Shown piece by piece: positions 35,291 to 47,445 of a DNA stretch of 64,000 nucleotides. The DNA is taken from positions 100,790,426 through 100,854,425 of the forward strand of contig CM041292.1 in assembly GCA_023052935.1 (NCBI GenBank). The letters are read 5' to 3'. Source of the stretch: Piezodorus guildinii. Taxonomy: Eukaryota > Arthropoda > Insecta > Hemiptera > Pentatomidae. How positions within the stretch are numbered: the stretch's first letter is position 1; every line of letters starts with the position of its first letter. The translations under genes and the position numbers were made by a program. The notes under the pieces were generated by a model. It was given only the letters and a program-made list of their open reading frames with translations, did no database searches and was not told the DNA's origin.

Positions 35291-38200
35291 CATTACCGCG
35301 TATGGGGAGCGTCCCACGGGTGACGGATGTGGGGATGGTCGGTGGAATTTCCTCGGAAGCTCCTCCCGGCTAAGTCCGATGGACTCGCTGACCAACAATG
35401 AGAGCGGCCCCCCAGGCCTGCTGGAGGGTGTGGCGTAGGTTCGAACGCCCTACTCACATATTTTAGTTCACAAAATATGACCAAAAGTCATGGATTCCTC
35501 TGAGGTAAAACGCTCATTATCCGGAAGTAAACTAGTCCTCCGTTCGGGTCTCCTGGTGGGGACTGCTTCAGGAGAATCATGGCGCAAGATGAAAATTAGA
35601 GATCTAACAATAGGGACGTGGAACGTTAGAAGTTTAAATACGGCAGGTGGGTTAAAGTCGGTCGCGAATGAAGTTAAGGGGTACCATTTAGAAATCGTTG
35701 CATTACAAGAGGTTCGCTGGCCAGGGGAGGGTTCGTTAATAGAAGGAAAGTATTATTTGGTACGGGAAAGTACTATTTGGTACGGGGGGAGCGTTAATTA
35801 TTGTCTTGGTACCGGGTTTCTGATTAGGAATAGATTTCTTTCCGCATTACGGGACATACAGTTCTTTAGTTAAAGAATACCGGTTGCTATATTTCAAGGG
35901 CGTTGGTTTAAAATCGCGTTTATAAACATTCATTCTCCCACCGAAGACAGTGATGATAAAGTAAAATGCGAATTTTATGATAAACTAGAGTCGGTTTACG
36001 ATAAGTTACCGCGAAATTACATAAAGATAATACTAGGCGACGCGAACGCAAAGGTTGGAAGGGAAGAAGTATATCGTCCTACAATCGGTAAAGAAAGTTT
36101 GCACGAATATAGTAATGAAAATGGGACCCGACTAATAAACTTTGCCATTTCGAAAAACCTAGTAATCAAAAGTACTACATTTAAACATAAGGATATTCAT
36201 AAGTATACGTGGACATCGCCGGATGGACAAACACGGAATCAAATCGATCATGTTTTAATACAAAACAGATGACAATGTAGCATAATTAATGTGAGATCGT
36301 ATCGCGGTGCAGAATGCGGTTCTGATCATGAATTAGTAATCGCGAAACTTCGACAAAAACTAAATACAAAAAAGAGAACACCGAACTATATTCGCCCCGA
36401 GAATTTTGATTTAGTTAAATTGAACAACCTCGAAATTAGAAAACAATTCGCGATAGAAGTAAAAAATCGGTTCGAAGCTTTGGAATCTTCAGACGAGGAA
36501 CACAAAGATGTAAACAAACTATGGGAAGGGATCAGGGATAATATTAAAGAGGTCGGTAATTTATGTCTTGGAAAAATCTAAAATAAAAAGAACAAACCTT
36601 GGTTCGACAGGGATTGTCAAAATATGTGCGAAAAAAGAAAAACCGCTAAACTGAATTCCTTAAATAATCCAAGCGATAATATTGTGGCTTATTTTCGGTT
36701 AGTAAAGAATGAAACTTCAAAACTCTTAAAAAATAAGAAAAGAGAGTATCTTAAAGGCAAAATAATAGAAATAGAAAAACACAGAAACGAAAATAACGTA
36801 AGAGAGATGTACAAAGGTATAAACAAATCGCGTAAAAGATTTGAACTTCTATTGAATGCGGTTAAAGATGCAAATAACAATATAATTGTGGATCCTTCTG
36901 AGATATTAAATAAATTTAAACAACACTTTGACGGCATCTTAAATACGGAAAATAATAATCAATCTCCTCTCTCTGAATATCAGAGCGCTGAACCATGGAT
37001 AGACGCACCGAGTAAAGAGGAAGTCGAAATGGCGATAGGAAAATTAAAACGTTATAAGGCCGCAGGGAATGATAATATCACGAGTGAATTAATCAAGGCG
37101 TGTGGAGAAGCGGGCGTTTCCAAAATACATTTTTTAGTTAAAAAGATCTGGGAAACTGAAAAAATGCCCGAAGAATGGAAAGAATCAATACTTATTCCGA
37201 TTCACAAAAAAGGACCGAGGTCGGATTGTAACAACTATCGTGGGATCTCTCTTCTCCCAGTATGCTATAAAATATTCTCGTTAATTCTAACTAGTCGAAT
37301 CACGGAATACGCTGAGAAAATTATCGGAGATTACAAATGTGGTTTTAGGCGGAATCGTTCGACTATTGACCAAATATTTTCCTTACGTCAAATATTAGAG
37401 AAAAAATTGGAATACAACGGTGTAGTCCATCAACTTTATATCGATTTTAAAAAGGCTTATGATTCAATAGACCGTCAGAAGCTATATAACATCATGATTG
37501 AACAGGGAATACCTAGAAAGTTAGTAAACCTAGTAGAAATGTGTTTGTCGGAAACATTCCATAAAGTTAGAATCGGTCATAATTACTCCGAGAGATTTGA
37601 GGTGCGATCGGGTTTGAAACAGGGTGACTCCCTTTCACCTGTGTTATTTAATATAGCTTTAGAATATGTCATAGAAAAGGTGATGTGTACAGAGAAAGGC
37701 ATAAATATGGGTGACAAGATTCCGGTTTTGGGGTATGCCGATGATCTGGTACTGCTAGGTGAAGACACGGAAACCATACAACTTAATACAAGTGTGTTAA
37801 TAAAAACCGGTAAAGAAATAGGACTCCAATTAAATACCGATAAAACGAAGTATATGATTAGTAGCAGAAACGGTGTCGATCTTGGTGATATTGATGTATC
37901 GGGTCATGCTTTTGAACACGTAGAGAAATTCAAGTATTTAGGTTCAATTATAACTAGAAAAAATGAAATCCAGGAAGAAATAAAATCCCGGTTAAAGGTG
38001 GGAAATGCGTGTTATTATTCAGTTTCTAAGTTACTTAGTTCGCGGCTTCTATCTAAAAACTTAAAGATTAGAATTTATAAAACTATGATTCTTCCAACGG
38101 TTCTTTACGGATGTGAAACGTGGCCGCTTACTTTAAAGGATGAACAACGGCTTAAGGTTTTCGAAAATAAGGTATTGCGTAAAATATTTGGTCCAAAGAG

Positions 38201-38497
38201 AGATGAGGCCACTGGGGAGTTTAGAAGGTTGCATAACGCGGAATTGCGGAACTTGCATCCTGTGAATATAATTGAGCTGATTGCATCACGGAGACTCAAA
38301 TGGGCGAGTAAAGTTGTTGGACTCGATGACGAGCGGATTCCGAGAAAGTTGGTATTTGCTGATCCGACTGGTAGGCGTCCGAAAGGTAGGCCGAAGCGGA
38401 GATGGGAGGATTGCGTTAAGGCTGATCTCGGGAGCTTGGGCTTGAATGGTGGTGGAATTTGGTGGTATCGGCATCGAACCTTCGGGTTCGCTAAGCC

Positions 38498-38527
<30 letters not shown>
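35291..38527 (+). mobile_element. RTE-type non-LTR retrotransposon
   Basis: A GC-richer leader (35291-35489), one long ORF, and a (TTA)n tail ending at 38527. A 14-bp direct repeat 'taaggatgtgttat' occurs at 35002-35015 and 38528-38541. It would be the target-site duplication if the inserted unit begins at 35016, so that it includes the antisense TACT fragment. A single ORF, an APE endonuclease, a very short 3' UTR and a trinucleotide tail fit the RTE clade. Confidence 0.85.
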
Positions 38528-38530
<3 letters not shown>

Positions 38531-38549
38531 GGATGTGTTATATGAGTAA
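35490..38549 (+). pseudogene. RTE ORF2: endonuclease and reverse transcriptase, three stops
   Basis: All parts lie in one frame from ATG 35490, with stops only at 35871-35873, 36270-36272 and 36579-36581, and no frameshift. Endonuclease: [45 protein letters not shown] and the catalytic GSDHELV. Reverse transcriptase: 'NYRGISLLPVCYKIFS', 'CGFRRNRSTIDQIFSLRQ', 'YIDFKKAYDSIDR', 'LKQGDSLSPVLFNIALE' and YADD at 37734-37745. The C-terminus has 'RLKWASKVVGLDDERIPRKL' and 'GRRPKGRPKRRWEDCVK'. The frame reads through the (ATT)n tail as poly-Ile and stops only at 38547-38549 in the flank. A duplicated 'tatttggtacggg' block near 35755-35785 is a small internal repeat. Confidence 0.92.
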
Positions 38550-38629
38550 AAGAGGCATGGAACGCTGTGAAGGATGAGGGAATATAAAAATAACCAAGCA
38601 ACGTTATTTTTTAATTTATCCCTTAAAAT

Positions 38630-38699
<70 letters not shown>

Positions 38700-39120
38700 T
38701 TACGACAGAAATACTAACAACGAATTTCAATCTCTTAATGCTATAGCGTGAACAATACTTTAGCTAACACAAACAAACTGGATGCTTTACCCACTTGAGA
38801 GCATGTCACGTAGAAGTGTCATTGTAAAAAACATGAGTTACACTGAGATAGTAAAATGATAAATGTAAAGGTTACTACTACGCTTAATAAATAAACAATA
38901 ATAATGGCCAAAACTGTGGAAACAGAATACCCGGTCCCATCCCTATTCCGTGTTGTTTGCTGGCTGAGAAGTGACACCGGTATACGTCTGGCGGGGATAA
39001 CTTACCTAGTTATAATTGTTCGGATGTCGAGTGGGATGAAACATTATAAAATTACTAAAATAAATATTGAAAAATATGGGTTGGTGATAGAAGGGTGAAC
39101 ATTTAGGATTATATGTATTT
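38542..39120. other. Flank with (TA)n microsatellite
   Basis: (TA)n at 38634-38693. The remainder is AT-rich. A 64-codon frame at 38904-39098 has no recognisable motif. Confidence 0.5.
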
Positions 39121-40036
39121 TTACTTTCACTTACTATATATAGTAAGGAAAGTATTGCGATCGTGAAAATTTTCGAATTCCAGTTTTCAACGGAAATACA
39201 CGTTTTAGGGTCCCCTGAGTCCAAATAACCAAGTCCCGCAAAAAAGGTCTGTGTGTGTGTGTGTGTCTGTGTGTGTGTGTGTCTGTGGTAACTCCCGGGC
39301 GGAAACGGTAAGTCCTATGAAACTGAAATTTCATATTTAAGACAACTATACGCCCGAGACGTGACAAAACTTTTTTCATCAAAATGAGCTTACCAGAAGA
39401 GGCACTTTATACCATGCATTTTGCACCTTTTTTCGATTTTCTCAAAAACGGTTCCGATGATTTTGATTAAACTCGCTATATCGATGTAAAATTAAATGGG
39501 CTTTAATATCATGTAGGTTTTATTTGGATAAAAATGGTCTGACAGGGCTTAAATGCCGATATTTTAAATTTTCTTCCTCTAAAGTGCCTTTAATTTTTTA
39601 GATTCAATAATAATAACTAGATTATCTTGTTAGCGCTGATGAAAAACAGGTAAATATATAAATTGAATAAATTCAATACCCAACTAAAGGAGAAAACAGA
39701 AAAAATATTATTTTAATGCAATTTTTCGTTTTTAAACATAAGAGCAGTAATATACATGAATGATATACCGTTGGAAAGCTAAAGATTTTAGAAAAAATAT
39801 CATCTCATACACAAGCTTTTAGAAGTTAATGGAGAGTGATGAAAAGAAGATAAATCTAACTGATTATTTAAGATAATAATATAATAGATTTTTTAATAAA
39901 ACACATGTTTCTATATAAATTCAATTCGATTAATTCCTTAATAATCTCACGTATTTTTATCTCTAACTCTATTTGAAAATTCTTTCATTGATTTTAAAAA
40001 TGGAGGTAAGTGAAAGTCGTGTGTTGCCCGCACCAG
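39121..40036 (+). mobile_element. TACT repeat copy 1, ~915-bp non-coding element
   Basis: Begins 'actttcacttac' followed by the perfect palindrome 'cttactatatatagtaag' (39129-39146). It ends 'gtaagtgaaagtcgtgtgtt' and 'caccagatttttta'. The first and last 'actttcacttac/gtaagtgaaa' blocks form short inverted repeats. An internal GT-rich tract lies at 39247-39290. Copy 2 matches it along its whole length. No ORF is conserved, so it is a non-autonomous element of undetermined class. Confidence 0.8.
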
Positions 40037-40316
40037 ATTTTTTAGTTTTTTATTGATGGAATATTTTTGTTTTATATTTGACGCAAGGACCTACCGTCGT
40101 GTAGGAGCCATATTGTTTTAAATTTAAACAAATCACCTGTTTTTTTTGTTGTTTATTATTGGTGTTGTCTAGATCGTCAATTTGATAACAGTTTTCTTGT
40201 CCGAAATTTAATGCAAAAATAGATTGACACATCGATAATCTCTTTTTTTTCCCCTGATAAATTAAAAAAAAAAAACGTATCTTGTACTTATACAATTTTG
40301 TTTTATTATTTTCGAC

Positions 40317-40344
<28 letters not shown>
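40037..40344. other. AT-rich gap with T-runs
   Basis: Includes a T-run at about 40320-40348. Nothing else supported. Confidence 0.5.
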
Positions 40345-40351
<7 letters not shown>

Positions 40352-40557
40352 TGTGGCGCCTTTCCTCTAAACCGTTCATAATTGTCCTTACTAAGTTGTA
40401 TTCAGCCTGTGTGCTGCATCAATTAGTATTATTATTTTTTATTATTTTTTTTTTTATATTTATATTTTGTAAGTTGTAATTTTCTTTTGAATTTATAAAT
40501 AAACATGGCACTTGTGACCTCAGTGTATTGTGCCAGGAAACAAAACAATCAACAACA
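40345..40557 (+). mobile_element. I-like LINE 3' UTR fragment
   Basis: The end 'gtgacctcagtgtattgtgc' then 'caggaaacaaaacaatcaac' parallels the 3' end of the I-like insert at 15934 (minus strand: 'gatgaccgagatgttttgtg' then 'ccagtaaaaatataac' and AACC units). It is preceded by 'ataaataaac'. Only the untranslated end is present. Confidence 0.5.
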
Positions 40558-40729
40558 TGTTTATACATACATATGTGTTTATGACTCACCGTAATCTAAA
40601 TTAATTCATAAAAAATATATATAAGAAATAATAAAATAAATCAATTTCAGTTTATTAAAGGGGCAAAGTTTTGATCGACTGAGTTATGTTTTTTTTTTTT
40701 TTTTTTTTTGTATTTATCATTGCTTTTTT

Positions 40730-41622
40730 GCTTTCACTTACTATATATAGTAAGGGGGAGTATTGCGATCGTGAAATTTTTCGAATTCCAGTTTTCAACG
40801 GAAATACACGTTTTAGGGTCCCCTGAGTCCAAATAACCAAGTCCCGCAAAAAGGTCTGTGTGTGTGGTAACTCCCGGGCGGAAACGGTAACTCCTATGAA
40901 ACTGAATTTCATATTTAAGACAACTATACGCCCGAGACATTACAAAACCTTTTTCATCAAAATGAGCTTACCAGAAGAGGTACTTTATACTATGCATTTT
41001 GCACCTTTTTTCGATTTTCTCAAAAACGGTTCAGACGATTTTGATTAAACTCACTATATCGATGTAAAATTTAATGGGCTTTAATATCATGTAGGTTTTA
41101 TTCTGATTAAAATGGTCTGGCAGGGCTTAAATACCGATATTTTAAATTGTCTTCCCCTAAAGTACCTTTAATTTTGTAGATTCAATAAAAGTGACTATAT
41201 TATCTTGTTAACGCTGATGAAAAACAGGTAAATATAGAAATTTAATAAATTCGATACCCAACTAAAAAAGAAAACAGAAAAAAATATTTGTTTAATGCAA
41301 TTTTTTGTTTTTGAACATAAGAGCAGTAATATACATGTATAATATACCGTTGGAAAGCTAAAGATTTTAGAAAAAATGTCATCTCATACACAAGCTATTA
41401 AAAGTTAATAGAGAGTGATGAAATGAACATAAAACTCACCGATTATTTTAGATAGTAATATAATAGATTTTTTAATGAAACACATGTTTCTATATCAATT
41501 CAATTTAATTAATTCCTTAATAGTTTCACGTATTTTTATCTCTAACTGTTTTTGAAAATTCTTTCATTGATTTTAAAAATGGAGGTAAGTGAAAGTCGTG
41601 TGTTGCCCCCACCAGATTTTTT
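40730..41622 (+). mobile_element. TACT repeat copy 2, ~893 bp
   Basis: Collinear with copy 1 from 'ctttcacttac' and the 'cttactatatatagtaag' palindrome to 'ggaggtaagtgaaagtcg' and 'accagatttttta', with point differences and a shorter GT tract near 40857. A T-run of about 21 bases precedes it (40689-40709). The short frames inside (40655-40940 minus, 40860-41048 plus) are shared with copy 1 only as DNA and are not conserved as proteins. Confidence 0.85.
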
Positions 41623-41639
41623 AATACAATATTATAAAA

Positions 41640-41830
41640 AAAAAAAAAAAATTTCCAAAAAATTAAAAATTAATGTTAAGGGTGGACAACCTTTATCACT
41701 TAGGGTTATGAAAAATAGATAGTAGACAATTCTATGACCTATTGAATATGCATATAAAATTTCATAATAATCGGTCAAGCCGTTTCGGAGTAGTATGGTA
41801 ACTAACATTGTGACACGAGTGACGAATTAT
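41640..41830 (+). repeat. 3'-type end of a dispersed insect repeat
   Basis: The block 'aaaatttcataataatcggt' then 'caagccgtttcggagtagta' and 'tgacacgag' resembles the 3' part of widespread non-autonomous insect repeats, whose heads look like the block at 34904. Assignment from recollection, not from a search. Confidence 0.4.
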
Positions 41831-42769
41831 ACCTACTAATAATTCTAGGAATATAAGCCTGAGAAGTGAGTTATCACCTCTAATAAGATGATAAAAAAAA
41901 AAAAATAAAATAAAGAGAGAATGGAAAGCAATTTAATTAACAATGAAACCGAGAAAAGGGTTCGCGGGAGAAAGGGATCGTATGGGCTGATGCTCAACAC
42001 CGTGATCCTCTTAAAATGAAACTTCAAGGACTATAAAGTTTGCAGGAAATGTCCAAGCGCGAAACAGGCAAGAGGTGGACCGAAGAGCGGAAACAAGAAC
42101 ATGCAGAAAGGATGAGATAATACTGGGCCAACAGAAAACAGTAGTAGCATGGTCCGAAGGTTTTAAAGTAACAAACAACAACAACAAAAAAAACGGATAA
42201 AAAAAATAATAAAAAAAAAATAAAAAAATAATAATAATTAAAAATAAACGTGTGGTCACTTATGGCGTATAGGCTACCATAACAGCCGCCTATACCAAAG
42301 TAATAAATCCTTGCTTATACCGTCCTTCTGAGGGGACGTTAAATAGTGGTGGTCCTGAGTCTGTGTGATGTCAGGGACTCGTAGATACTTGATCGCCATC
42401 CTAATTAAATCTGGATAAACTAAATTTAGGGCTCTCATTGTAACATCGTCCAATTAGCGCATCAAATGACATAAAACTATTAAAGTGAATATTCCATTAA
42501 ACATATACATAAACCCAAAAAAATACAATTCTACCACTTAAAATAAATTTTAAAAGTTGAAATAAAAGGCAGCGAGTTCCGAAGAAAACATTTATTTAAC
42601 ATGAATATCTTCAACATTCTCCTCAATTCGTAGGTTTTTCGCAACTCTCCATTACTTAGTTCGACATTACCAATTAGATATGTGAGAATATATTCGATAT
42701 AATCCAGACCATGCCGCTCGAAGTCCTTAAGTTTTGTGATTTGTTGACCAGTTATTCTCTATCCTTTGA
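41831..42769. other. No supported gene; mixed repeat-like sequence
   Basis: Less AT-rich pieces (41940-42170 and 42250-42440) look like old repeat debris. 42405-42455 shares 'aaatttag' and 'catcgtccaattag'-type blocks with 22345-22380. No coding signal is preserved. Confidence 0.4.
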
Positions 42770-42960
42770 TAAATATAAAACCATAAATTTTCTTTATTTA
42801 TTCGTTTATATATTACAATTTGTCATAATAGACAATAATAATAGTGCTACAGGATCTCATTCATACAATATTTACAATATAAACAAAAGGAAAGTCAAAT
42901 TACATAAAATAAAATCAAAATAATAAAACGTATACAATAACAAAATAAAACCATAAATTA
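42770..42960 (-). mobile_element. Jockey 3' UTR fragment, antisense
   Basis: The reverse complement contains 'tattttatgtaatttgactt', matching the 3' UTR of copy D at 45935-45957, and continues with a related 'tgaatgagatcctgtagcac' block. No coding part remains. Confidence 0.6.
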
Positions 42961-43372
42961 AAAAAAAAGAAAAAAAAAAAATGTCTGGCCAATACTTTTA
43001 GTTTTGCAGCCATTATAAGTCAGCTTCACGGGCGAAAACGTGTGATGGAAAAATTCTTTTTTATTTCTGTAATTTATTAGATATCATATCAAAACAAAAA
43101 AAAACAATAAGATAAGGACAAACTTTGTATTTTTAGTCCCTAGAACGCATTACCTAAACAGTGAAGAAAGTTGTTTAAAAAAATTCACGAAAAGGAATAA
43201 AAAACTTTATTTTTAACGAGATAAAAGTATATAAAGGAAAAGAGACTCACTTTAAATTATTTTTCTCATATAGCTTAGTCATAGTCCTACTTGCTGTAAA
43301 AAATTTGATCTTTACACGGAAATATCTTAATAAGGACTGAGTGAATCATTATGAAAAGTTATACAGATTACC
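42961..43372. other. No recognisable feature
   Basis: AT-rich sequence with A-runs (42959-42980). A block at 43128-43160 ('agtccctagaacgcattacc') recurs loosely at 43553-43580. Confidence 0.4.
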
Positions 43373-43760
43373 TGCCTATACGATGTGTTTATGTGATATA
43401 AATTTGGTCTTTGAGACTAAGCTGGTTAAGGAGTTAAAATTATCTTAAATGTTGAAATTATTTTTTTTTTTTAAATATTAACTCATGTAATTTTCCATAT
43501 TCAAGAACCAAATAAAAGCCAGAATGATGATGAGAGTATTTTATATAATTTTGGTCCTTACAACGCATTACTAAGATAATTAAGAAAGAAAGAAAGTACT
43601 ATGGTTTATAGCGGTTTCAGTTAATGTAACTTTTTGAGATTTTTTTAAACCATTTTCTTGGCTACTTAGGCAATACATTTTAGAGAATTTTATAACTCCA
43701 GAACCAGCTTAGTCTCAAAGACCAAATTTATATCACTTAAACAAATCGTATGCTATTTAA
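43373..43760. repeat. Inverted repeat (~60-bp arms, ~250-bp loop)
   Basis: 'tgatataaatttggtctttg' with 'agactaagctggtt' at 43395-43430 is repeated as the reverse complement at about 43700-43735 ('aaccagcttagtctcaaaga'). The similarity extends outward through 'cgatgtgttta' and 'taaacaaatcgta'. It is probably a foldback or MITE remnant. Confidence 0.65.
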
Positions 43761-45407
43761 TTACATTGTTTAAGATATCTAGAATAATAGAACATTCATA
43801 AGGAAATTTCATAAATAGTTGGATTGTGTTGCAATACCCATGAAATGCGCATTGCTCAGAGAAAAAAGTTGATGGGGCGTGGATATTTGTGTAATTGAAT
43901 CGTAATCGAAATGTAGTTATTTATTTATTTATTATTTACTTATTTTTTTATATATATACTGAACCTTACCCAGAACGGGCGTAATAATCTAAATATTTAT
44001 CACCCTAAAACCCCTACCCTACCTACTAATTGTGCAGGCTCTGAAAAAAAAAAATGTTAAGTATATGAAAAAGAGACAAAAAAAGAGGATATTTTATTAA
44101 AAATAAATACCCTAATACTGTTGCGATTTATCTTTAAATAGATTATTTTGAAATACAAGAACTGTAAAAAATTACGTTTTTATTTTTAATATTATATTAT
44201 GCATTAAATTGTATCACGCTTATAATAATAATGATTTCCGTCATATTTACAGAAAATATAAATAAAAATCAATATTCACAAAATGGTTCACGGAATAAAA
44301 TATCAATAGGGGTATTTATTAGCATTGCAGTTGAGATTTTATGTGCAATGAGATAACGATAACATAATAAATAGTGTGCGACACAATTTTAGTTCTATCG
44401 TATATTTCTAATTACACAGGTAGGAGTTATTGCGCAACATCATTTTAGATCTGTCACCACAGCACCTATTTCACTAGATCCACATGCCCAGCACTGCTTT
44501 TCGGCGTTAAACAAATACTGTACTTAGCATAAGCTACGTGGGAACAGACCTTTTAGTATTCTCGTGTTTTTGTAACTTTTTGGTAAATAACTCATTAAAC
44601 TAATAATATAGTGTAAGGAGTTCTATGTATTTATTTTATAATTATTTATTTTACTCGCCATCTCTACAACTAGTCAGAAATGTGAACTTCAGGTATCTGA
44701 TAGCTTACTAGAACTTAAAAGTAGTGAAAGTGTAGAAAAAGAGACTGAGATTACAGAGGACTGTGTTGAAAAACATTTCTTTTGCTATGTATTCCAGGTT
44801 TTCGGTGTATTTTTAATACGACCTGCATTTTAATCTAAGGATTGGTGCAATTCAGTTTTACCAAATCTACAAGAGAATGGATTCAAAGCACTCAAAGTAA
44901 ATTTCTTCCAATTGATAACAGTTTTAAAATATATTCATGACGACCCATTGTTCATTGGAACTCATTTACTCAAGAAAGTAAATGTCCATTGTAAATTATT
45001 TAGTAAATATTAGGAAGTTTTGTAGGAGGGGCTTCTTTGGTGTGATGGGTGAAGGGACTATGAAAAAAGTTACTAGATGGGTCTTGAAGAAATATTAAAG
45101 AGAAAAAGTATTTTTTTTTTGCCAGTGAAAGTGAACGTATTCCCAGTGAAAACATTGCTAACACTACTTTATATGAACTTCTACACTGTATTGAATAAGT
45201 TAATAGTGCAGATCCTACATGTAGAAAAGTCAATTTGTAATCGGAATTTATATTATTACAAAAAGAAAACTTTCGTTGAAAGTACAGATAGTCTGCGATT
45301 AACATCCTTTTGCAGACATACGGGTCCCAAGTATTAAATGTAATTGGGAAATATTGGTCAAGTTGTGAGACCTACAGGATTTAATCTGATAAACTCATTA
45401 CTAAACA
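43761..45407. other. AT-rich interval, no supported gene
   Basis: Frames of 86-101 codons around 45000-45337 overlap on opposite strands and show no motif. I leave them uncalled. Confidence 0.4.
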
Positions 45408-45846
45408 TTTTGAGCAATAGTTAATGCTCCTTTTTATGTTAAGAACTGTACCTTACACCAAGACCTTAATATTCCATTTATTTTAGACCTGGTACCATCC
45501 AAATTTTCTAAATTCCATCAGAGCCTTCTTCATCATCCTAATCCTCTAGCTCAATCCCTCTCTAGCTCCACCCACCCCTACAACCTCCTCAAAGATTGAA
45601 ACGGCAGTGGCCCCGCGGCGTTTTGTAAATATTTAAACTGGAGTTCTGACACTGGTCACACCATTGATGCGGCTGAGAGAGAGGCACTGGGATCACTTGG
45701 ATTCCGCTTTTCCCTCTTATGGATGGTCCCAGTCTGGGGCCCCTTTACCATATTGTATATAGTTATGATTTTTTGTATGATGTTTATTTATTTGCCAACT
45801 TTGTATTAATCTTAACTATAGGTTGTTGTTTTGATTTATTTTTTTT

Positions 45847-45912
<66 letters not shown>

Positions 45913-46015
45913 AATATATCAATTAATTTATTTTCTATTTTATGTAATTTGACTTTTCTGTATATATTGTGTGAATATGGTCTCATATCACTGCTGCTAC
46001 TGTTCATTTTGAAAC
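45408..46015 (+). mobile_element. Jockey copy D: 5'-truncated 3' end
   Basis: Starts in the ORF2 C-terminus: 'IVNAPFYVKNCTLHQDLNIP' and 'FILDLVPSKFSKFHQSLLHH', parallel to 15590-15720 of copy A. The final 'RRLKRQWPRDLL' region is frameshifted by one base. The 3' UTR first resembles copies A-C, then diverges (extra ~110 bp at 45650-45765). It holds a (TA)n tract at 45849-45910, then 'tttatgtaatttgac' as in the 42.8-kb fragment. It is a divergent subfamily. Confidence 0.8.
45849..45910. repeat. (TA)n microsatellite in Jockey copy D 3' UTR
   Basis: About 30 TA units directly after a T-run. The 'YIYIYI' reading frames over it are microsatellite artefacts. Confidence 0.95.
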
Positions 46016-46804
46016 AAATAGTAATATATCAATATTTAATAATTATAAACTGCAAATATTTAATAAATATAAAAAAATAACTAAAAATTTTAATGTTATA
46101 ATTTGAAAAAATGAAAAATTAATTATAATATTATAATTGTCTTATTGATGTATGTTTTAGAAATATTATCAGAAAGACCTATGATTTTTATGTAATCTTA
46201 TTTGTGCTATTCTACTAAACTTCCTGCTTATTCCAGGAAAATCGGCTTTAAGAAACCACCCCAATAACAAGTTGAGAATAGCAAACCTCAGCGTCTGCTA
46301 CAGACAGTGTTATTGACCGCCATATTTCTAACCTATGTCATCTTCTTTTTCTTTTTTTTTTTATTTGGAAAAATCTGATAATGTTCATTTCTATTGGTTT
46401 ATGAATTACATAAACATAGAGTAAGGAACTAGTTTCTAATAGCTGGATGTGTTAATTTTACTGACAATAATGAAATCTACCTATTAAAACAATACAAAAG
46501 GTAATCACACTATAATAGAAGTTAATTTAAAAATAAAAGAAACAAATTTAAATACAATAATGCAAAAAAAAAATGCTGTTTACAATTATTAATGCCATAT
46601 TTTAAAGATTTATTGATTATAGATAAAATTTATTCCCCAAATTTACCCTTTGTCCCATTCCAGGATGGGTTCCTTTTATAAAAGGTTTTTATTTTAAAGG
46701 TTTTCAGCACAAACTACATTCATACAGATTAACTTTTAGTAAATTATTTTAGCACTATAGGAGTAATCTGAATCAGAAGGTCTCTAGGTTATATTTATTT
46801 CAGA
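46016..46804. other. No recognisable feature
   Basis: AT-rich sequence without coding signal. Confidence 0.4.
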
Positions 46805-47430
46805 CGCATCAGAGGATTATCAGGATAGTGTGATAGCATAGGATCATCTGTGGGTTAGTGTGAGAATGGAGTATGTAATGGGAGAAGTAATACGAGGTAC
46901 AAGCCAAATCAGAAACGTAAGGAAAATTTAGGTCTTTGTGGATGAGATTATTCGCTGACAAAGGAGCGAATATTTTACAAAGGATTGGATACATGGCAAG
47001 GATTCGATGGCATTGTAGCGCTCTAAAGCTTAACTCCGTAAGTTCAGATTGCCCTATGATAGTCATGTAGATGAGCCTTTTGTAGTGGAGTGGAAGGTTA
47101 AAGCGTCTGTATAGTTAGTGTTGAAGTAACCGAAAGCGGCGAGCAGTTTCAGCTTTGATTCCATGTTAGTCGTTTGATAAGCAGAAGTCATGGATAGCGC
47201 ATTTGTTTAACCGGGACCAGCATATCGTAGGTTTACGAGGAAGGGTAAAGGTTATTTGGTGGGATCTGTTGGAATCTATTCTCTGATTCCGTCCCCAAAA
47301 CTCGAGGTCTTTGTGAGATTGAAGAAATTGAAAGACAATAGTTGTATCATGATTGACTGCTACCAAAAAACTGTAATCAGCATAGGTAGAAAGAAAAGTT
47401 TTATTATTTTGTAATTTTGAAATATGCATT
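46805..47430 (-). pseudogene. Second-family Jockey ORF2 fragment, antisense
   Basis: From 47430 downward: 'TFLSTYADYSFLVAVNHDTT' holds the RT catalytic box as YADY. Then 'SHQITFTLPRKPTICW' is the Jockey segment after it. After frameshifts, 'KLIYMTIIGQSEL' and 'NNLIHKDLNFPYVSDLA' match the C-terminal region also seen at 53526-53950. The region between is shortened. Broken by several shifts and stops. Confidence 0.75.
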
Positions 47431-47445
47431 TCAGTTTTATTCTTT

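Noticed and set aside
45000..45337. Overlapping 86-101-codon frames, possible host gene debris
   Set aside because: Opposite-strand overlap, no motif, and no splice-compatible context that I could support.
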